A stretch of DNA of 64,000 nucleotides from Paraburkholderia polaris (GTDB lineage Bacteria; Pseudomonadota; Gammaproteobacteria; Burkholderiales; Burkholderiaceae). Location: NCBI RefSeq assembly GCF_012927345.1, contig NZ_JABBGJ010000046.1:25295-89294 (forward strand), written 5' to 3'. Below are positions 26,853 through 34,491 of this stretch, in pieces (position 1 is the stretch's first letter; every line of letters begins with the position of its first letter). Below the pieces are notes generated by a model. It made no database searches. It was not told the origin of the DNA and saw nothing but the letters and a program-made list of their open reading frames with translations. Both the position numbers and the translations under genes were made by a program.

Positions 26853-27296
26853 TCAGACTTCGTCGGCGCGAAATGCATCGCGCAGCCAGACGAGCCGGCC
26901 CGCTTCGAACGCAATCACGTCGAAACGGCACGCGGGCTCATCTTGCGAACGCCTGCTGCGGGTTGCCAGATAATGCCGCGCGGCACGCACGATACGCTGC
27001 TTCTTTTGCCACCCGATGCTCGCCGCCGCGCCGCCGTAATGCTGCTGCGCACGCGCGCGCACTTCGACGAACACCAGCGCGCCGTCACGGTCGCGCATCA
27101 CCAGATCGATCTCACCGCCCCGGCACAGCACATTACGTGCGACGAAACGCAAACGCTGCCGCTGCAAAAACTCCATCGCACGCGCCTCGAAAGCCGCGCC
27201 GACGAGTTTGGACCCGGTTGGTCTCGAAAAGTTGTGCGGGTGGTTTGGGTGGCACAATGGCGGCCTCGTTCCGTCTGTCTGCGTCTTCTGCCTCAT
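26853..27296 (-). CDS. yraN: UPF0102 (YraN) nuclease-like protein
   Basis: A 147-residue protein with the family core GAAFEARAMEFLQRQRLRFVARN and the PD-(D/E)XK-type signature RGGEIDLVMRDRDGALVFVEVR, then YGGAAASIGWQKKQRIVRAARHYLA. The N-terminal ~28 residues (MRQKTQTDGTRPPLC) are longer than the E. coli protein and the true start may be internal. At the annotated start the ATG shares bases with the rsmI ATG on the other strand (CATG, 27294-27297). Part of the conserved rsmI-yraN-diaA-dolP neighbourhood, here transcribed away from rsmI. Confidence 0.85.
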   Translation of the reverse strand: MRQKTQTDGTRPPLCHPNHPHNFSRPTGSKLVGAAFEARAMEFLQRQRLRFVARNVLCRGGEIDLVMRDRDGALVFVEVRARAQQHYGGAAASIGWQKKQRIVRAARHYLATRSRRSQDEPACRFDVIAFEAGRLVWLRDAFRADEV

Positions 27297-28173
27297 GACT
27301 CCTCTCTCCGAACTCGCGCAAGGGCAGCAGTACCCTACTGCCGCGCTCTATGTGGTGGCCACGCCGATCGGCAACATCGCCGACGTCACGCTGCGCGCGT
27401 TGCATGTGCTCGGGCTGGTGGATCGCATCGCCGCCGAAGACACCCGCAACACAGGCCAATTGCTCGCGCGCTACGGCATCTCGAAGCCGCTCGTCGCGGT
27501 TCATCAGCACAACGAGCGGGCCGCGGCGCTGCGCCTGATCGAACATCTGCAAGCGGGCGAACGCGTGGCCTACGTCTCCGACGCGGGCACGCCCGGCATC
27601 TCGGACCCCGGCGCGAAACTCGTCGATGCGGTGCGCGAAGCCGGTTTCCCGGTCATTCCACTGCCCGGCGCGAGCGCGCTCGCCACCGCGCTGAGCGCGG
27701 CCGGCGACTGGGTCGCGACGTTCTCGTTCCTCGGCTTCCTGCCGCCGAAGGCAAAAGCACGCGCCGCGGCACTGCAACCGCTCGCGAACCATCCGCACGC
27801 GATGGTGTTCTACGAAGCGCCGCACCGGATCGTTGAAACCGTTCAAGCGTTGGCCGACGCATTCGGCGGCGAGCGCAAGCTGCTGATCGCACGGGAATTG
27901 ACAAAGTTACATGAAGCGCTGCATTGCGGCACCCTGGCCGAAGGGCCAACGTGGCTCGCCGCGGATCCGAACCGGCAACGCGGTGAGTTCGTACTGGTGG
28001 TGGAGGGCGCGCAGCCGGAAGCCGTCGGCGAACACGATCACGACGCGTTGCTGGGCATTCTGCTGGAAGAGTTGACGGTGAGCAGCGCGGCGAAAGTTGC
28101 GGCGAGCATCACCGGAGCGTCGCGCAACGCGCTCTACACGCGCGCTTTGGCGCTGAAGAAAGACGAGGAATAA
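27295..28173 (+). CDS. rsmI: 16S rRNA (cytidine-2'-O)-methyltransferase RsmI
   Basis: A 292-residue tetrapyrrole-methylase-fold enzyme, matching the E. coli length. Key blocks are LYVVATPIGNIADVTLRALHVL near 18-39, AAEDTRNTGQLLARYGI, VSDAGTPGISDPG near 94 (SAM loop), PLPGASALATALSAAG near 121 and FYEAPHRI near 167. It 2'-O-methylates C1402 of 16S rRNA with SAM. The ATG at 27295 gives the normal start. Converges with rlpA over a shared bidirectional terminator. Confidence 0.95.
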   Translation: MTPLSELAQGQQYPTAALYVVATPIGNIADVTLRALHVLGLVDRIAAEDTRNTGQLLARYGISKPLVAVHQHNERAAALRLIEHLQAGERVAYVSDAGTPGISDPGAKLVDAVREAGFPVIPLPGASALATALSAAGDWVATFSFLGFLPPKAKARAAALQPLANHPHAMVFYEAPHRIVETVQALADAFGGERKLLIARELTKLHEALHCGTLAEGPTWLAADPNRQRGEFVLVVEGAQPEAVGEHDHDALLGILLEELTVSSAAKVAASITGASRNALYTRALALKKDEE

Positions 28174-28277
28174 AGCGGACGGGGAAAGGATGTCCGCCAG
28201 CGGATCCAGGCTCGCAGCGCGAGTTAGGACCGCAAGGAATGAGCGGCTGCGTCCAGCTACGGTTGATGAGTAAAAGA

Positions 28278-28311
28278 AAAGGGCCGCGCGAATGAAGCGG
28301 CCCTTTGTCTT
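28278..28311. terminator. Bidirectional terminator between rsmI and rlpA
   Basis: Perfect 10-base arms AAAGGGCCGC (28278-28287) and GCGGCCCTTT (28297-28306). T-rich on the plus side (TTTGTCTTTT) and A-rich before it (TTTTCTTTTAC on minus), so it can serve both convergent genes. Confidence 0.85.
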
Positions 28312-28389
28312 TTGGCGAACAACGGCGCGAGTTAGCGCCATGTTGCCCGGCGTCACGAGCGCATCAGAAGAGCGCCCGCAGCCGCTACA

Positions 28390-28992
28390 TTACTTCTCTG
28401 CGCTCGAACCCGAGTTCGACGCCAGCGTTTCATTCAGCTCAGTGCGTGCTTCCTGCCGCGTCAATCCTTCGATTTGCACGCGTGCGGTACCGGCATGGCG
28501 CATGTCGAGCGCGGCGGCGGCGGCCATCGACAGGTCAATGATCCGGCCACGTGCATACGGACCACGATCGTTGATGCGCACGACGACCGAGCGCGAGGTA
28601 GCCGGATTGGTCACGCGAACATACGAGCCGAGCGGCAACGTACGATGTGCCGCGGTAAGCGCGTGCATGTCGAAACGTTCGCCGTTGGCAGTGCGGCGGC
28701 CATGGAAGCCGCGGCCGTACCACGAGGCGCGGCCGCTCTGATGAAAGTCCGAAACGCTGGAACTATCGTCAGTAAGCGGCTGAGCATCGGCCAGCGATGT
28801 GCCTTGGGCGGCGGCATCGGAGGCCGGCGCGCTACCAAAAGCTTGTGGGCCGAAGGAGCCTGCCTGCGCGTTTTGGGTGCTCAGCGGCACGCCGCTTTCG
28901 GACGTGCTGCTCGCTCCCGGGGGCGTGGCACAGCCGGCCAGCACAAAAAAGGCAAAAAGAGTCCCCACACCACGGGATAACCGAGTTTTCAT
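28390..28992 (-). CDS. rlpA: RlpA-family septal-ring lytic transglycosylase, no SPOR domain
   Basis: A 200-residue lipoprotein (signal MKTRLSRGVGTLFAFFVLAG with Cys21 lipobox LAGC). A Ser/Ala-rich linker of about 55 residues is followed by the double-psi beta-barrel domain with SWYGRGFHGRRTANGERF, HRTLPLGSYVRVTN and VVRINDRGPYARGRIIDLS. The active-site Glu (GERF) and Asp (INDRG) are present. The enzyme cleaves glycan strands lacking stem peptides. Unlike E. coli RlpA it stops about 30 residues after the barrel and has no SPOR septum-targeting domain. Upstream in-frame ATGs at 29022 and 29064 exist; none has a good ribosome site. Confidence 0.87.
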   Translation of the reverse strand: MKTRLSRGVGTLFAFFVLAGCATPPGASSTSESGVPLSTQNAQAGSFGPQAFGSAPASDAAAQGTSLADAQPLTDDSSSVSDFHQSGRASWYGRGFHGRRTANGERFDMHALTAAHRTLPLGSYVRVTNPATSRSVVVRINDRGPYARGRIIDLSMAAAAALDMRHAGTARVQIEGLTRQEARTELNETLASNSGSSAEK

Positions 28993-29632
28993 AAGACGTG
29001 TAATCAAATTGTCGAGCCGCATCACGCGAAAAGTTGAGCGTGTTGCCTGCGACTCCGGCGGCAATAGGCGACAACGCGCCGCGCAGAAAAGCGCAGTACG
29101 TCAAAGCCCGCACGCGGCTTACCCAGCCGCTACCGCACGGTTAATTTTCACGTCTGGCGCAACCTGTCCCCGGCAGCCTGACCAGACCCCACATGCCGCC
29201 ATCGAACGTGGCAAACACGTTCTTGCGCGCGCAAACTCAGCGCGCAGGAACAGCGGCGTAGGCCCCACCCAGCGTCACGGCATTTAAGTCCGTTGCAGGC
29301 GCGCGGCGCCTGGCTGGGTAAGACGTGTGCATCGAAAGCTTCGATACCTGATGGCCGCCCACAACTGCGACAGCCCATACTTGAGTGGCGATCCGCGCGC
29401 CCATTTTTGATGGGGACGCATCGCCTTGTGGCATACACAATTCCTTGTGCATGGAGGCCATTATACCCAAAAGAAAATTTTGGGATGGCAACTGACTGAA
29501 AACCTTGATGAATTTTCACTCCTGCTGCAAGAATGGGCAGCCGAGAGCCGGCTGTAGCAAGGCCTCAGCGCCCTCGACGAGGGTCGGCGAGACGCCGGTA
29601 CAATCAACGTTTTTCCAGCGGCGCCGTCATCC
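28993..29632. other. Intergenic region with one possible small leaderless gene
   Basis: 640 bases between rlpA and the hydrolase. Contains the rlpA promoter, a minus-strand -10 TATAAT at 29465-29460, and the doubtful small ORF listed separately. No terminator or repeat stands out. Confidence 0.5.
29237..29452 (-). CDS. Possible small protein, leaderless transcript
   Basis: A 71-residue frame starting MHKELCMPQGDASPSKMGAR, with no known domain. A -10 hexamer TATAAT lies at 29465-29460 on the minus strand, so transcription would start at about 29452, on this ATG, giving a leaderless mRNA. A longer in-frame start at 29491 would lie upstream of the promoter. The -35 is weak (TTGCCA with a 20-base spacer). 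It could equally be the start of a non-coding RNA. Confidence 0.35.
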   Translation of the reverse strand: MHKELCMPQGDASPSKMGARIATQVWAVAVVGGHQVSKLSMHTSYPARRRAPATDLNAVTLGGAYAAVPAR

Positions 29633-30277
29633 ATGAAAGTCATCTTGATCCCCGTCACGCCGTTCCAGCAGAACAGCTCGCTGCTCGTTTGCGAGGCAAC
29701 CGGACGCGCGGCCGTCGTCGACCCGGGCGGCGACCTGGATCTCATCCAGGGTGAAATCGCGCGTCAGAACGTGACGGTTGAAAAAGTATTCCTCACGCAT
29801 GGCCACATCGATCACTGTGCCGGCGCGAAGACGCTCGCCACGCACTACGGCGTGCCGATCGAAGGCCCGCACCCCGACGAAAGTTTCTGGCTCGACAAGC
29901 TGCCGGATCAAAGCACGCGCTTCGGCTTTCCTGCTGCTGAGGCGTTCGAACCGGACCGCTGGCTGCAAGACGGCGAGATCGTGCAATTCGGCAACGAAAC
30001 CCTCGAGGTCTATCACTGCCCCGGCCACACACCGGGCCACGTGGTGTTCTTCAGCCGCGCGCACCGGCTCGCGCTGGTGGGCGACGTGCTGTTCGCCGGC
30101 TCGATCGGCCGCACGGATTTTCCGCGCGGCAATCACGCCGACCTGGTACGCGCGATCCGCGAAAAACTCTGGCCGCTGGGCGACGACGTTGCCTTCGTTC
30201 CCGGCCATGGTCCCACCTCCACGTTCGGCGCCGAGCGCCGCACCAATCCGTATGTGGCCGACGGAGTCGAAGCATGA
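29633..30277 (+). CDS. Metallo-beta-lactamase-fold hydrolase (glyoxalase II-like, YcbL group)
   Basis: A 214-residue cytosolic protein. Metal ligands are complete: H56-x-H58-x-D60-H61 (THGHIDH), H132 (CPGHTPGH), D151 (VGDVLFAGSIGRTDF) and H192 (VPGHGP). The short length and lack of a C-terminal substrate domain match the type II glyoxalase-like proteins such as YcbL, which hydrolyse lactoylglutathione or related thioesters. It overlaps the next gene by 4 bases (ATGA), so the pair is translationally coupled. Confidence 0.9.
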   Translation: MKVILIPVTPFQQNSSLLVCEATGRAAVVDPGGDLDLIQGEIARQNVTVEKVFLTHGHIDHCAGAKTLATHYGVPIEGPHPDESFWLDKLPDQSTRFGFPAAEAFEPDRWLQDGEIVQFGNETLEVYHCPGHTPGHVVFFSRAHRLALVGDVLFAGSIGRTDFPRGNHADLVRAIREKLWPLGDDVAFVPGHGPTSTFGAERRTNPYVADGVEA

Positions 30278-30903
30278 GCAGCGAAATCTATGTGAGCACC
30301 GATGTCGAAGCGGACGGCCCGATTCCCGGTCCGCATTCAATGCTCAGTTTCGCCTCCGCCGCGTACACGGAAGACAAGCAGTTGATCGCCACCTTCTCGG
30401 CGAATCTCGAATTGCTCGACGGCGCCAAGCCGCATCCGGTGCAGGAAGCATGGTGGAAGACGCAGCCGGAAGCATGGGAGGCCTGCCGCAAGGATTTGCA
30501 GGACCCGCAGGCCGCGCTGACGGCCTATGTCGAATGGGTCGAGGCGTTGCCGGGCAAGCCGGTGTTCGTGGCGATGCCGGCCGGTTTCGACTTCACCTAC
30601 ATGTTCTGGTACATGATGCGGTTCGTCGGCCGCTGCCCGTTTTCGTGGTCGGCGCTCGACATCAAGACGCTGGCCTTCGCACTGACCGGCCTGCCGTATC
30701 GCAAGAACATCAAGCCACGCTTCCCGAAGCACTGGTTCGACGAACATCCGCACACGCATGTCGCGCTGGACGACGCGATCGAGCAGGGCGCGCTCTTCTG
30801 CAACATGCTCAAGGATCTGCGCGCGGTCCAGGCGGCCACGCTGGCGGCCGGTCAAGATGGGGACGGCTCAGGACAAAACGCCGCTGGGGAACGGGCAAAT
30901 TAG
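30274..30903 (+). CDS. DEDDh 3'-5' exonuclease-fold protein
   Basis: A 209-residue protein beginning MSSEIYVSTDVEADGPIPG. The DEDDh acidic set can be placed: D10 and E12, D106 (AGFDFTYM), and H162 with D167 (HVALDDA). It should be a Mg-dependent 3'-5' exonuclease of the ribonuclease T/DnaQ superfamily with an unknown target. It lacks other domains. Coupled to the upstream hydrolase by a 4-base overlap; why these two go together is unclear. Confidence 0.85.
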   Translation: MSSEIYVSTDVEADGPIPGPHSMLSFASAAYTEDKQLIATFSANLELLDGAKPHPVQEAWWKTQPEAWEACRKDLQDPQAALTAYVEWVEALPGKPVFVAMPAGFDFTYMFWYMMRFVGRCPFSWSALDIKTLAFALTGLPYRKNIKPRFPKHWFDEHPHTHVALDDAIEQGALFCNMLKDLRAVQAATLAAGQDGDGSGQNAAGERAN

Positions 30904-30993
30904 GTAATCTCCCTCGCCGAAGCCGTTTTACATTGCGTTTCGTTTTCGAGCCCTCTACCATGCGTTGATAAGGCGACGCCAACGGAGGCGCAG

Positions 30994-31452
30994 TTGACAC
31001 TCGATACGTTCTCGCAAAAAATCCTGCGCCTGCTACAGCTCGACGCACGCCGGTCCGTGCAAGAGATTTCTGACCAGGTCGGCCTGTCGAGCACCCCATG
31101 CTGGCGCCGTATCAAGGATATGGAGCAATCTGGGGTGATCCAGCGCTACACGGCATTGCTGGATCGCGAAAAGCTGGGCTTGCACGTCTGCGCGCTCGCG
31201 CATATCCATCTCACACGCCACACCGAAGGCGGCGTCGAACAGTTCGAGCGGGAAATCGCCACCTGCCCGGAGGTCACCGAGTGCTACAGCACGACTGGCG
31301 AATCCGACTACATCCTCAAGATCGTCGCGCCGGACATCAAGGCGTACGACAGCTTTCTACACGAGCGCATCTTCAAGATTCCCGCCGTCGCACAAGTGCG
31401 CACGAGCGTCGTGCTGCGCGAAATCAAATTCGATACGCAATTGCCGCTGTGA
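30994..31452 (+). CDS. Lrp/AsnC-family transcriptional regulator
   Basis: A 152-residue regulator with an N-terminal helix-turn-helix (RKILRLLQLDARRSVQEISDQVGLSSTPCWRRI, read loosely, about 6-42) and a C-terminal RAM domain (about 70-145) that binds amino acids and oligomerises. The TTG start at 30994 is supported by GGAGG 7 bases upstream. It is a single gene; the nearest amino acid genes in the window are the binding protein at 38.9 kb and the permease at 62.2 kb, so a local target is not evident. Confidence 0.9.
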   Translation: MTLDTFSQKILRLLQLDARRSVQEISDQVGLSSTPCWRRIKDMEQSGVIQRYTALLDREKLGLHVCALAHIHLTRHTEGGVEQFEREIATCPEVTECYSTTGESDYILKIVAPDIKAYDSFLHERIFKIPAVAQVRTSVVLREIKFDTQLPL

Positions 31453-31506
31453 GACTGTGAAGCGGCGGCTCGCCCGTTCCGCGCCGCTCGGCTCGAGTGA
31501 CGTCAG

Positions 31507-32751
31507 TCAGGCGGCGCTATGTGGTTCGGCTGCCTTGGCACGTGCGATGGCCTCGCGAGGCCCTGCTTGCGTCGAGACACCGCTTTCGGCCGGCAATGCA
31601 CTCAACCCTTGCAGCACGTTCAGCTTGCGGGCACCCAGGCTGCGCCTGAGCGCGTCCAGATCAATGCGAGCAAGATATGGTGCATCGCTTTGGGCAGTGC
31701 GCGACCCCGCCGCCGGCAAAACCACTTCGACATCGAGCCCCGTGCTCAAGTAGTGCATATTGACCGACTCGGCCTTCACGCCACCCGCGGCGAACGCCGC
31801 GTTGACTTCGGCGACTACCCGCTCCCGGGTCGGCAGATTGACGGGTGGGTGCGCAACCGCGTCGTTCTCCGGGTCGACATGGATCAGTGCGTCGAGCACG
31901 CGGTTGTCGGCCAGCACGCGCAAGCGCGCCGATTCGGCGATGTAGTGCCCTTCCGATACCGAGATCAGCGGGTCGACCAGGATATGCGCATCGACAAGAG
32001 CGAAGTCACCCATCTTTCGGGTACGCATTTCGTGCACGTCGCGCACACCGGGTGTCGCCAGCAACAGCGCCCGCATATCGGCGGAGGCGGTTTCGTCGAG
32101 CGCGCGGTCGGAAAGATCTTGCAGCGCGTCCCAGCCGAACGTCCACCCCATGCGCGCCACCATAAAGCCGACAATCGCCGCGGCGATGGGATCGAGCAGG
32201 CGCACGCCGGCCAGGCTCCCAACAATGCCCAGCGCGACCACCAGTGACGAAGCGGCGTCCGAGCGGGCGTGCCATGCATTCGCAATCAACATTGCTGAAC
32301 GCACGCGTTGTGCTTCACGCAGCATGTAGCGAAACAGGCTCTCTTTGGAAATCAGCACCAGCACCGCGACCGCGAGCGCGCTCATATGCACGGCGGGGAT
32401 ACTTTGCAAATCGGCGAGACGCGTCCCGGCGCGCCACAACATACCGACGCCGACCACAATCAGCAGCGCACCCAAAAACAATGACGCAACCGTTTCATAG
32501 CGGCTGTGCCCGTAATTGTGATCCGCGTCGGGCTTCGCACCGCTGTGCCGATTGGCGATTAGCACGACAAAATCGGAAATCAGATCGGCTAACGAATGGA
32601 TACCGTCGGCAACCAGCGCCTGCGAATGGGCAAACACCCCGATGACGATTTGCAGCGCCATCAGCACCGTATTGAGCACAATACTGACAAAAGTACTTTT
32701 GCGCGCGACGCGATGTTTCTCGGCGGACTGGACGGCGACGGTGGAAGGCAT
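31507..32751 (-). CDS. Cation diffusion facilitator (CDF) metal exporter
   Basis: A 414-residue protein with six transmembrane segments in the first ~215 residues and a cytoplasmic C-terminal domain (about 220-310). The metal site motifs are DGIHSLADLISD in TM2 and ANAWHARSDAASS in TM5, the HxxxD forms that suggest Zn2+, Fe2+ or Mn2+. A histidine-rich loop is absent. The C-terminus extends about 100 residues beyond the usual ~300, with a second regulatory-looking region. It should export divalent metal by H+ antiport. Confidence 0.9.
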   Translation of the reverse strand: MPSTVAVQSAEKHRVARKSTFVSIVLNTVLMALQIVIGVFAHSQALVADGIHSLADLISDFVVLIANRHSGAKPDADHNYGHSRYETVASLFLGALLIVVGVGMLWRAGTRLADLQSIPAVHMSALAVAVLVLISKESLFRYMLREAQRVRSAMLIANAWHARSDAASSLVVALGIVGSLAGVRLLDPIAAAIVGFMVARMGWTFGWDALQDLSDRALDETASADMRALLLATPGVRDVHEMRTRKMGDFALVDAHILVDPLISVSEGHYIAESARLRVLADNRVLDALIHVDPENDAVAHPPVNLPTRERVVAEVNAAFAAGGVKAESVNMHYLSTGLDVEVVLPAAGSRTAQSDAPYLARIDLDALRRSLGARKLNVLQGLSALPAESGVSTQAGPREAIARAKAAEPHSAA

Positions 32752-32926
32752 CTCTGAAACGATGTGAAAAGTTCAATGCGTGCATTCTACCCGGTGCATC
32801 TCGATATGCGCTGGAGAGACCACAAAAAATCCTTTTAAATCAGCTGCTTATCTAAACGAAAAGCATTCGCGTTCCAGTTTCACGGAGCGCGTGCGACAAA
32901 GAGTCACGCAATTTGCAGAGGCAATA

Positions 32927-32960
32927 AAAAAACCGCGCCCTTGACGGTACGCGGTTTTTT
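32927..32960 (-). terminator. Terminator after the H-NS-like gene
   Basis: Perfect 11-base arms AAAAAACCGCG and CGCGGTTTTTT around a 12-base loop. It lies 48 bases past the stop codon of the H-NS-like gene on the minus strand. Confidence 0.85.
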
Positions 32961-33007
32961 CTGACAACAGCGGCTGCTGCACGCGCCGCTCATTGACAGT
33001 AATAGGA

Positions 33008-33310
33008 TTACTTCTGGATCAGAAACTTCTCGCGATCCAGACCTGCGATCCAGCGCGGCGGCTTGCCACGGCCCGACCACGTGCTGCCGCTATCCGGGTC
33101 ACGATACTTCGGCGCGACGCCTGCGCGCGGACGACCGGCTTTAGCCGCCTTGGCACCACGGCCACCGCCGAGTTCAGCCAGCGAAATGCCGTAATCGGCC
33201 ATTTTCTGCTTGATCTCATTCAACACTTCTGCGTATTCACGCGACTTTGCTTCTTCGATCTGCTGTTCGAGCTTCTCGCGCTGTGCGAGTAGTTCCTTGT
33301 AGGAAGACAT
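33008..33310 (-). CDS. H-NS-family nucleoid protein
   Basis: A 100-residue protein. The N-terminal half is a coiled coil (KELLAQREKLEQQIEEAKSREYAEVLNEI) for oligomerisation; a basic linker leads to the H-NS DNA-binding motif KYRDPDSGSTWSGRGKPPRW at about 67-86. It should bind AT-rich DNA and repress genes. AAGGGA precedes the ATG. The ~400-base AT-rich region directly upstream is a natural target for autoregulation. Members of this family are numerous in Burkholderia genomes. Confidence 0.92.
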   Translation of the reverse strand: MSSYKELLAQREKLEQQIEEAKSREYAEVLNEIKQKMADYGISLAELGGGRGAKAAKAGRPRAGVAPKYRDPDSGSTWSGRGKPPRWIAGLDREKFLIQK

Positions 33311-33704
33311 AGGTTCCCTTATGGTTTGGATAAATGACTGCCAGTCTTAAGCCAGCTTGCCCTTTGAAGTGATCATGCCTCGGAATTTGATGGCGAGATT
33401 AACACAAAATAGAAAAAGCACAAAAGCGCCATCGTAAAATTAATGCCAATTCGTTTCAAAAAATTTCGTTTGAACCTGATGTTACGCAGATTCTTTCAAA
33501 TAGCTAATTTCGCATTCCGCTGAAAAGCATGGCCGCATATCAGTAATTATTGGATTAACTATCAAAAAATGAAATTTAAGATAGGAAATTCGCACCAACA
33601 TCTCATGCCATGAAAGCTTTAACATGAAACGTCGAAGCATATTGCGACACATGCGCCGCACCGTTATCGCGGAATGAGTGTTTTCCCGAAACAGCAATCA
33701 AACC
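33311..33704. promoter_or_regulatory. AT-rich control region upstream of the H-NS-like gene
   Basis: 394 bases with markedly more A+T than the flanks, many A/T runs, and no supported gene. It includes the H-NS-like promoter on the minus strand. A 71-codon minus frame at 33482-33697 (MLFRENTHSAITVRRMCRN) has odd composition and no ribosome site, and was not accepted. Confidence 0.6.
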
Positions 33705-34367
33705 TTAATTGGCGTGCCGCTGGATGCAATCTTCGAGCGCGGCATGCAAAGTTTCGATATTGCGTTTGGCGTCGTCGAAGGCGAAACGGGTACGCGCACC
33801 GCCTAGCTTCAGATCGGCGCCATATCGATCGACGCCGAGCAGTTGAAGTCCCCTGGCACTAGAGGAATGACCAGCGAAGTCCTTGAGCAGCGCGTTTTCT
33901 TCATCGAAGCCGAGAGGCGGCAGCGGATCGAGTTCGGTACCGCCGAGCCAGCCCATCGCGCCGAAGCCGCCGATGTAACGCAACCGTTCAAGTCTCATCA
34001 CCCAGAACGTGAAATCGCCGAGAACCAGGTAGCGTTCCGCGTCCGCGTGATAGCGCAGATAGCGCTGCACGACGTCGGGGGTCGAGTCGACCGGTTCGAA
34101 CCTGCCGAGCAAGGTGGCGCGCTGGCCGCTCAGCACGTCGCCGTCGGGTGCGTCGACAACCAGAAAGCCGGCGCGCGGGTCGGCGTGCAGGTTGTGCGTA
34201 TGCTCGGCGAGCCGGCTCACGAGGATCGTCGGGCGGTGCTGAGGGTCCGGTGCGAACGGCAGTACCGAAGGATAAGGAAAGCCTTCCGGCTGACGCGCGT
34301 GGGTCGCGAGCGTGCCGATAGAGGCCGTGTGCAGCAAATGCAGTGGAGCGTGAGCGGGAATGTTCAA
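33705..34367 (-). CDS. Pyridoxamine-phosphate-oxidase-like flavin/haem protein (HugZ-type)
   Basis: A 220-residue protein with a split-barrel FMN-binding-type domain (HTASIGTLATHARQPEGFPYPS near 12-33, ILVSRLAEHTHNLHADPRAGFLV near 48-70) and a C-terminal helical domain of the HugZ/DUF2470 kind. Such proteins bind FMN or haem; the actual reaction here is uncertain. A TTG start at 34367 is used, with GAGGG 8 bases upstream. It stands alone. Confidence 0.75.
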   Translation of the reverse strand: MNIPAHAPLHLLHTASIGTLATHARQPEGFPYPSVLPFAPDPQHRPTILVSRLAEHTHNLHADPRAGFLVVDAPDGDVLSGQRATLLGRFEPVDSTPDVVQRYLRYHADAERYLVLGDFTFWVMRLERLRYIGGFGAMGWLGGTELDPLPPLGFDEENALLKDFAGHSSSARGLQLLGVDRYGADLKLGGARTRFAFDDAKRNIETLHAALEDCIQRHAN

Positions 34368-34491
34368 GTGCGCGACCCTCGATGGATAAGCGTTGGATCA
34401 ATCCGCCTCAAGCATAAGACAGCGCGCTTCGTTAGAATCGAAAATTCGCTTTCAACGCGCTTTCTTACGCGTCCCCCTCAACGAGATTTCA

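Noticed and set aside
33482..33697. A 71-codon minus frame in the AT-rich block
   Set aside because: Composition is that of the AT-rich spacer and there is no ribosome site.
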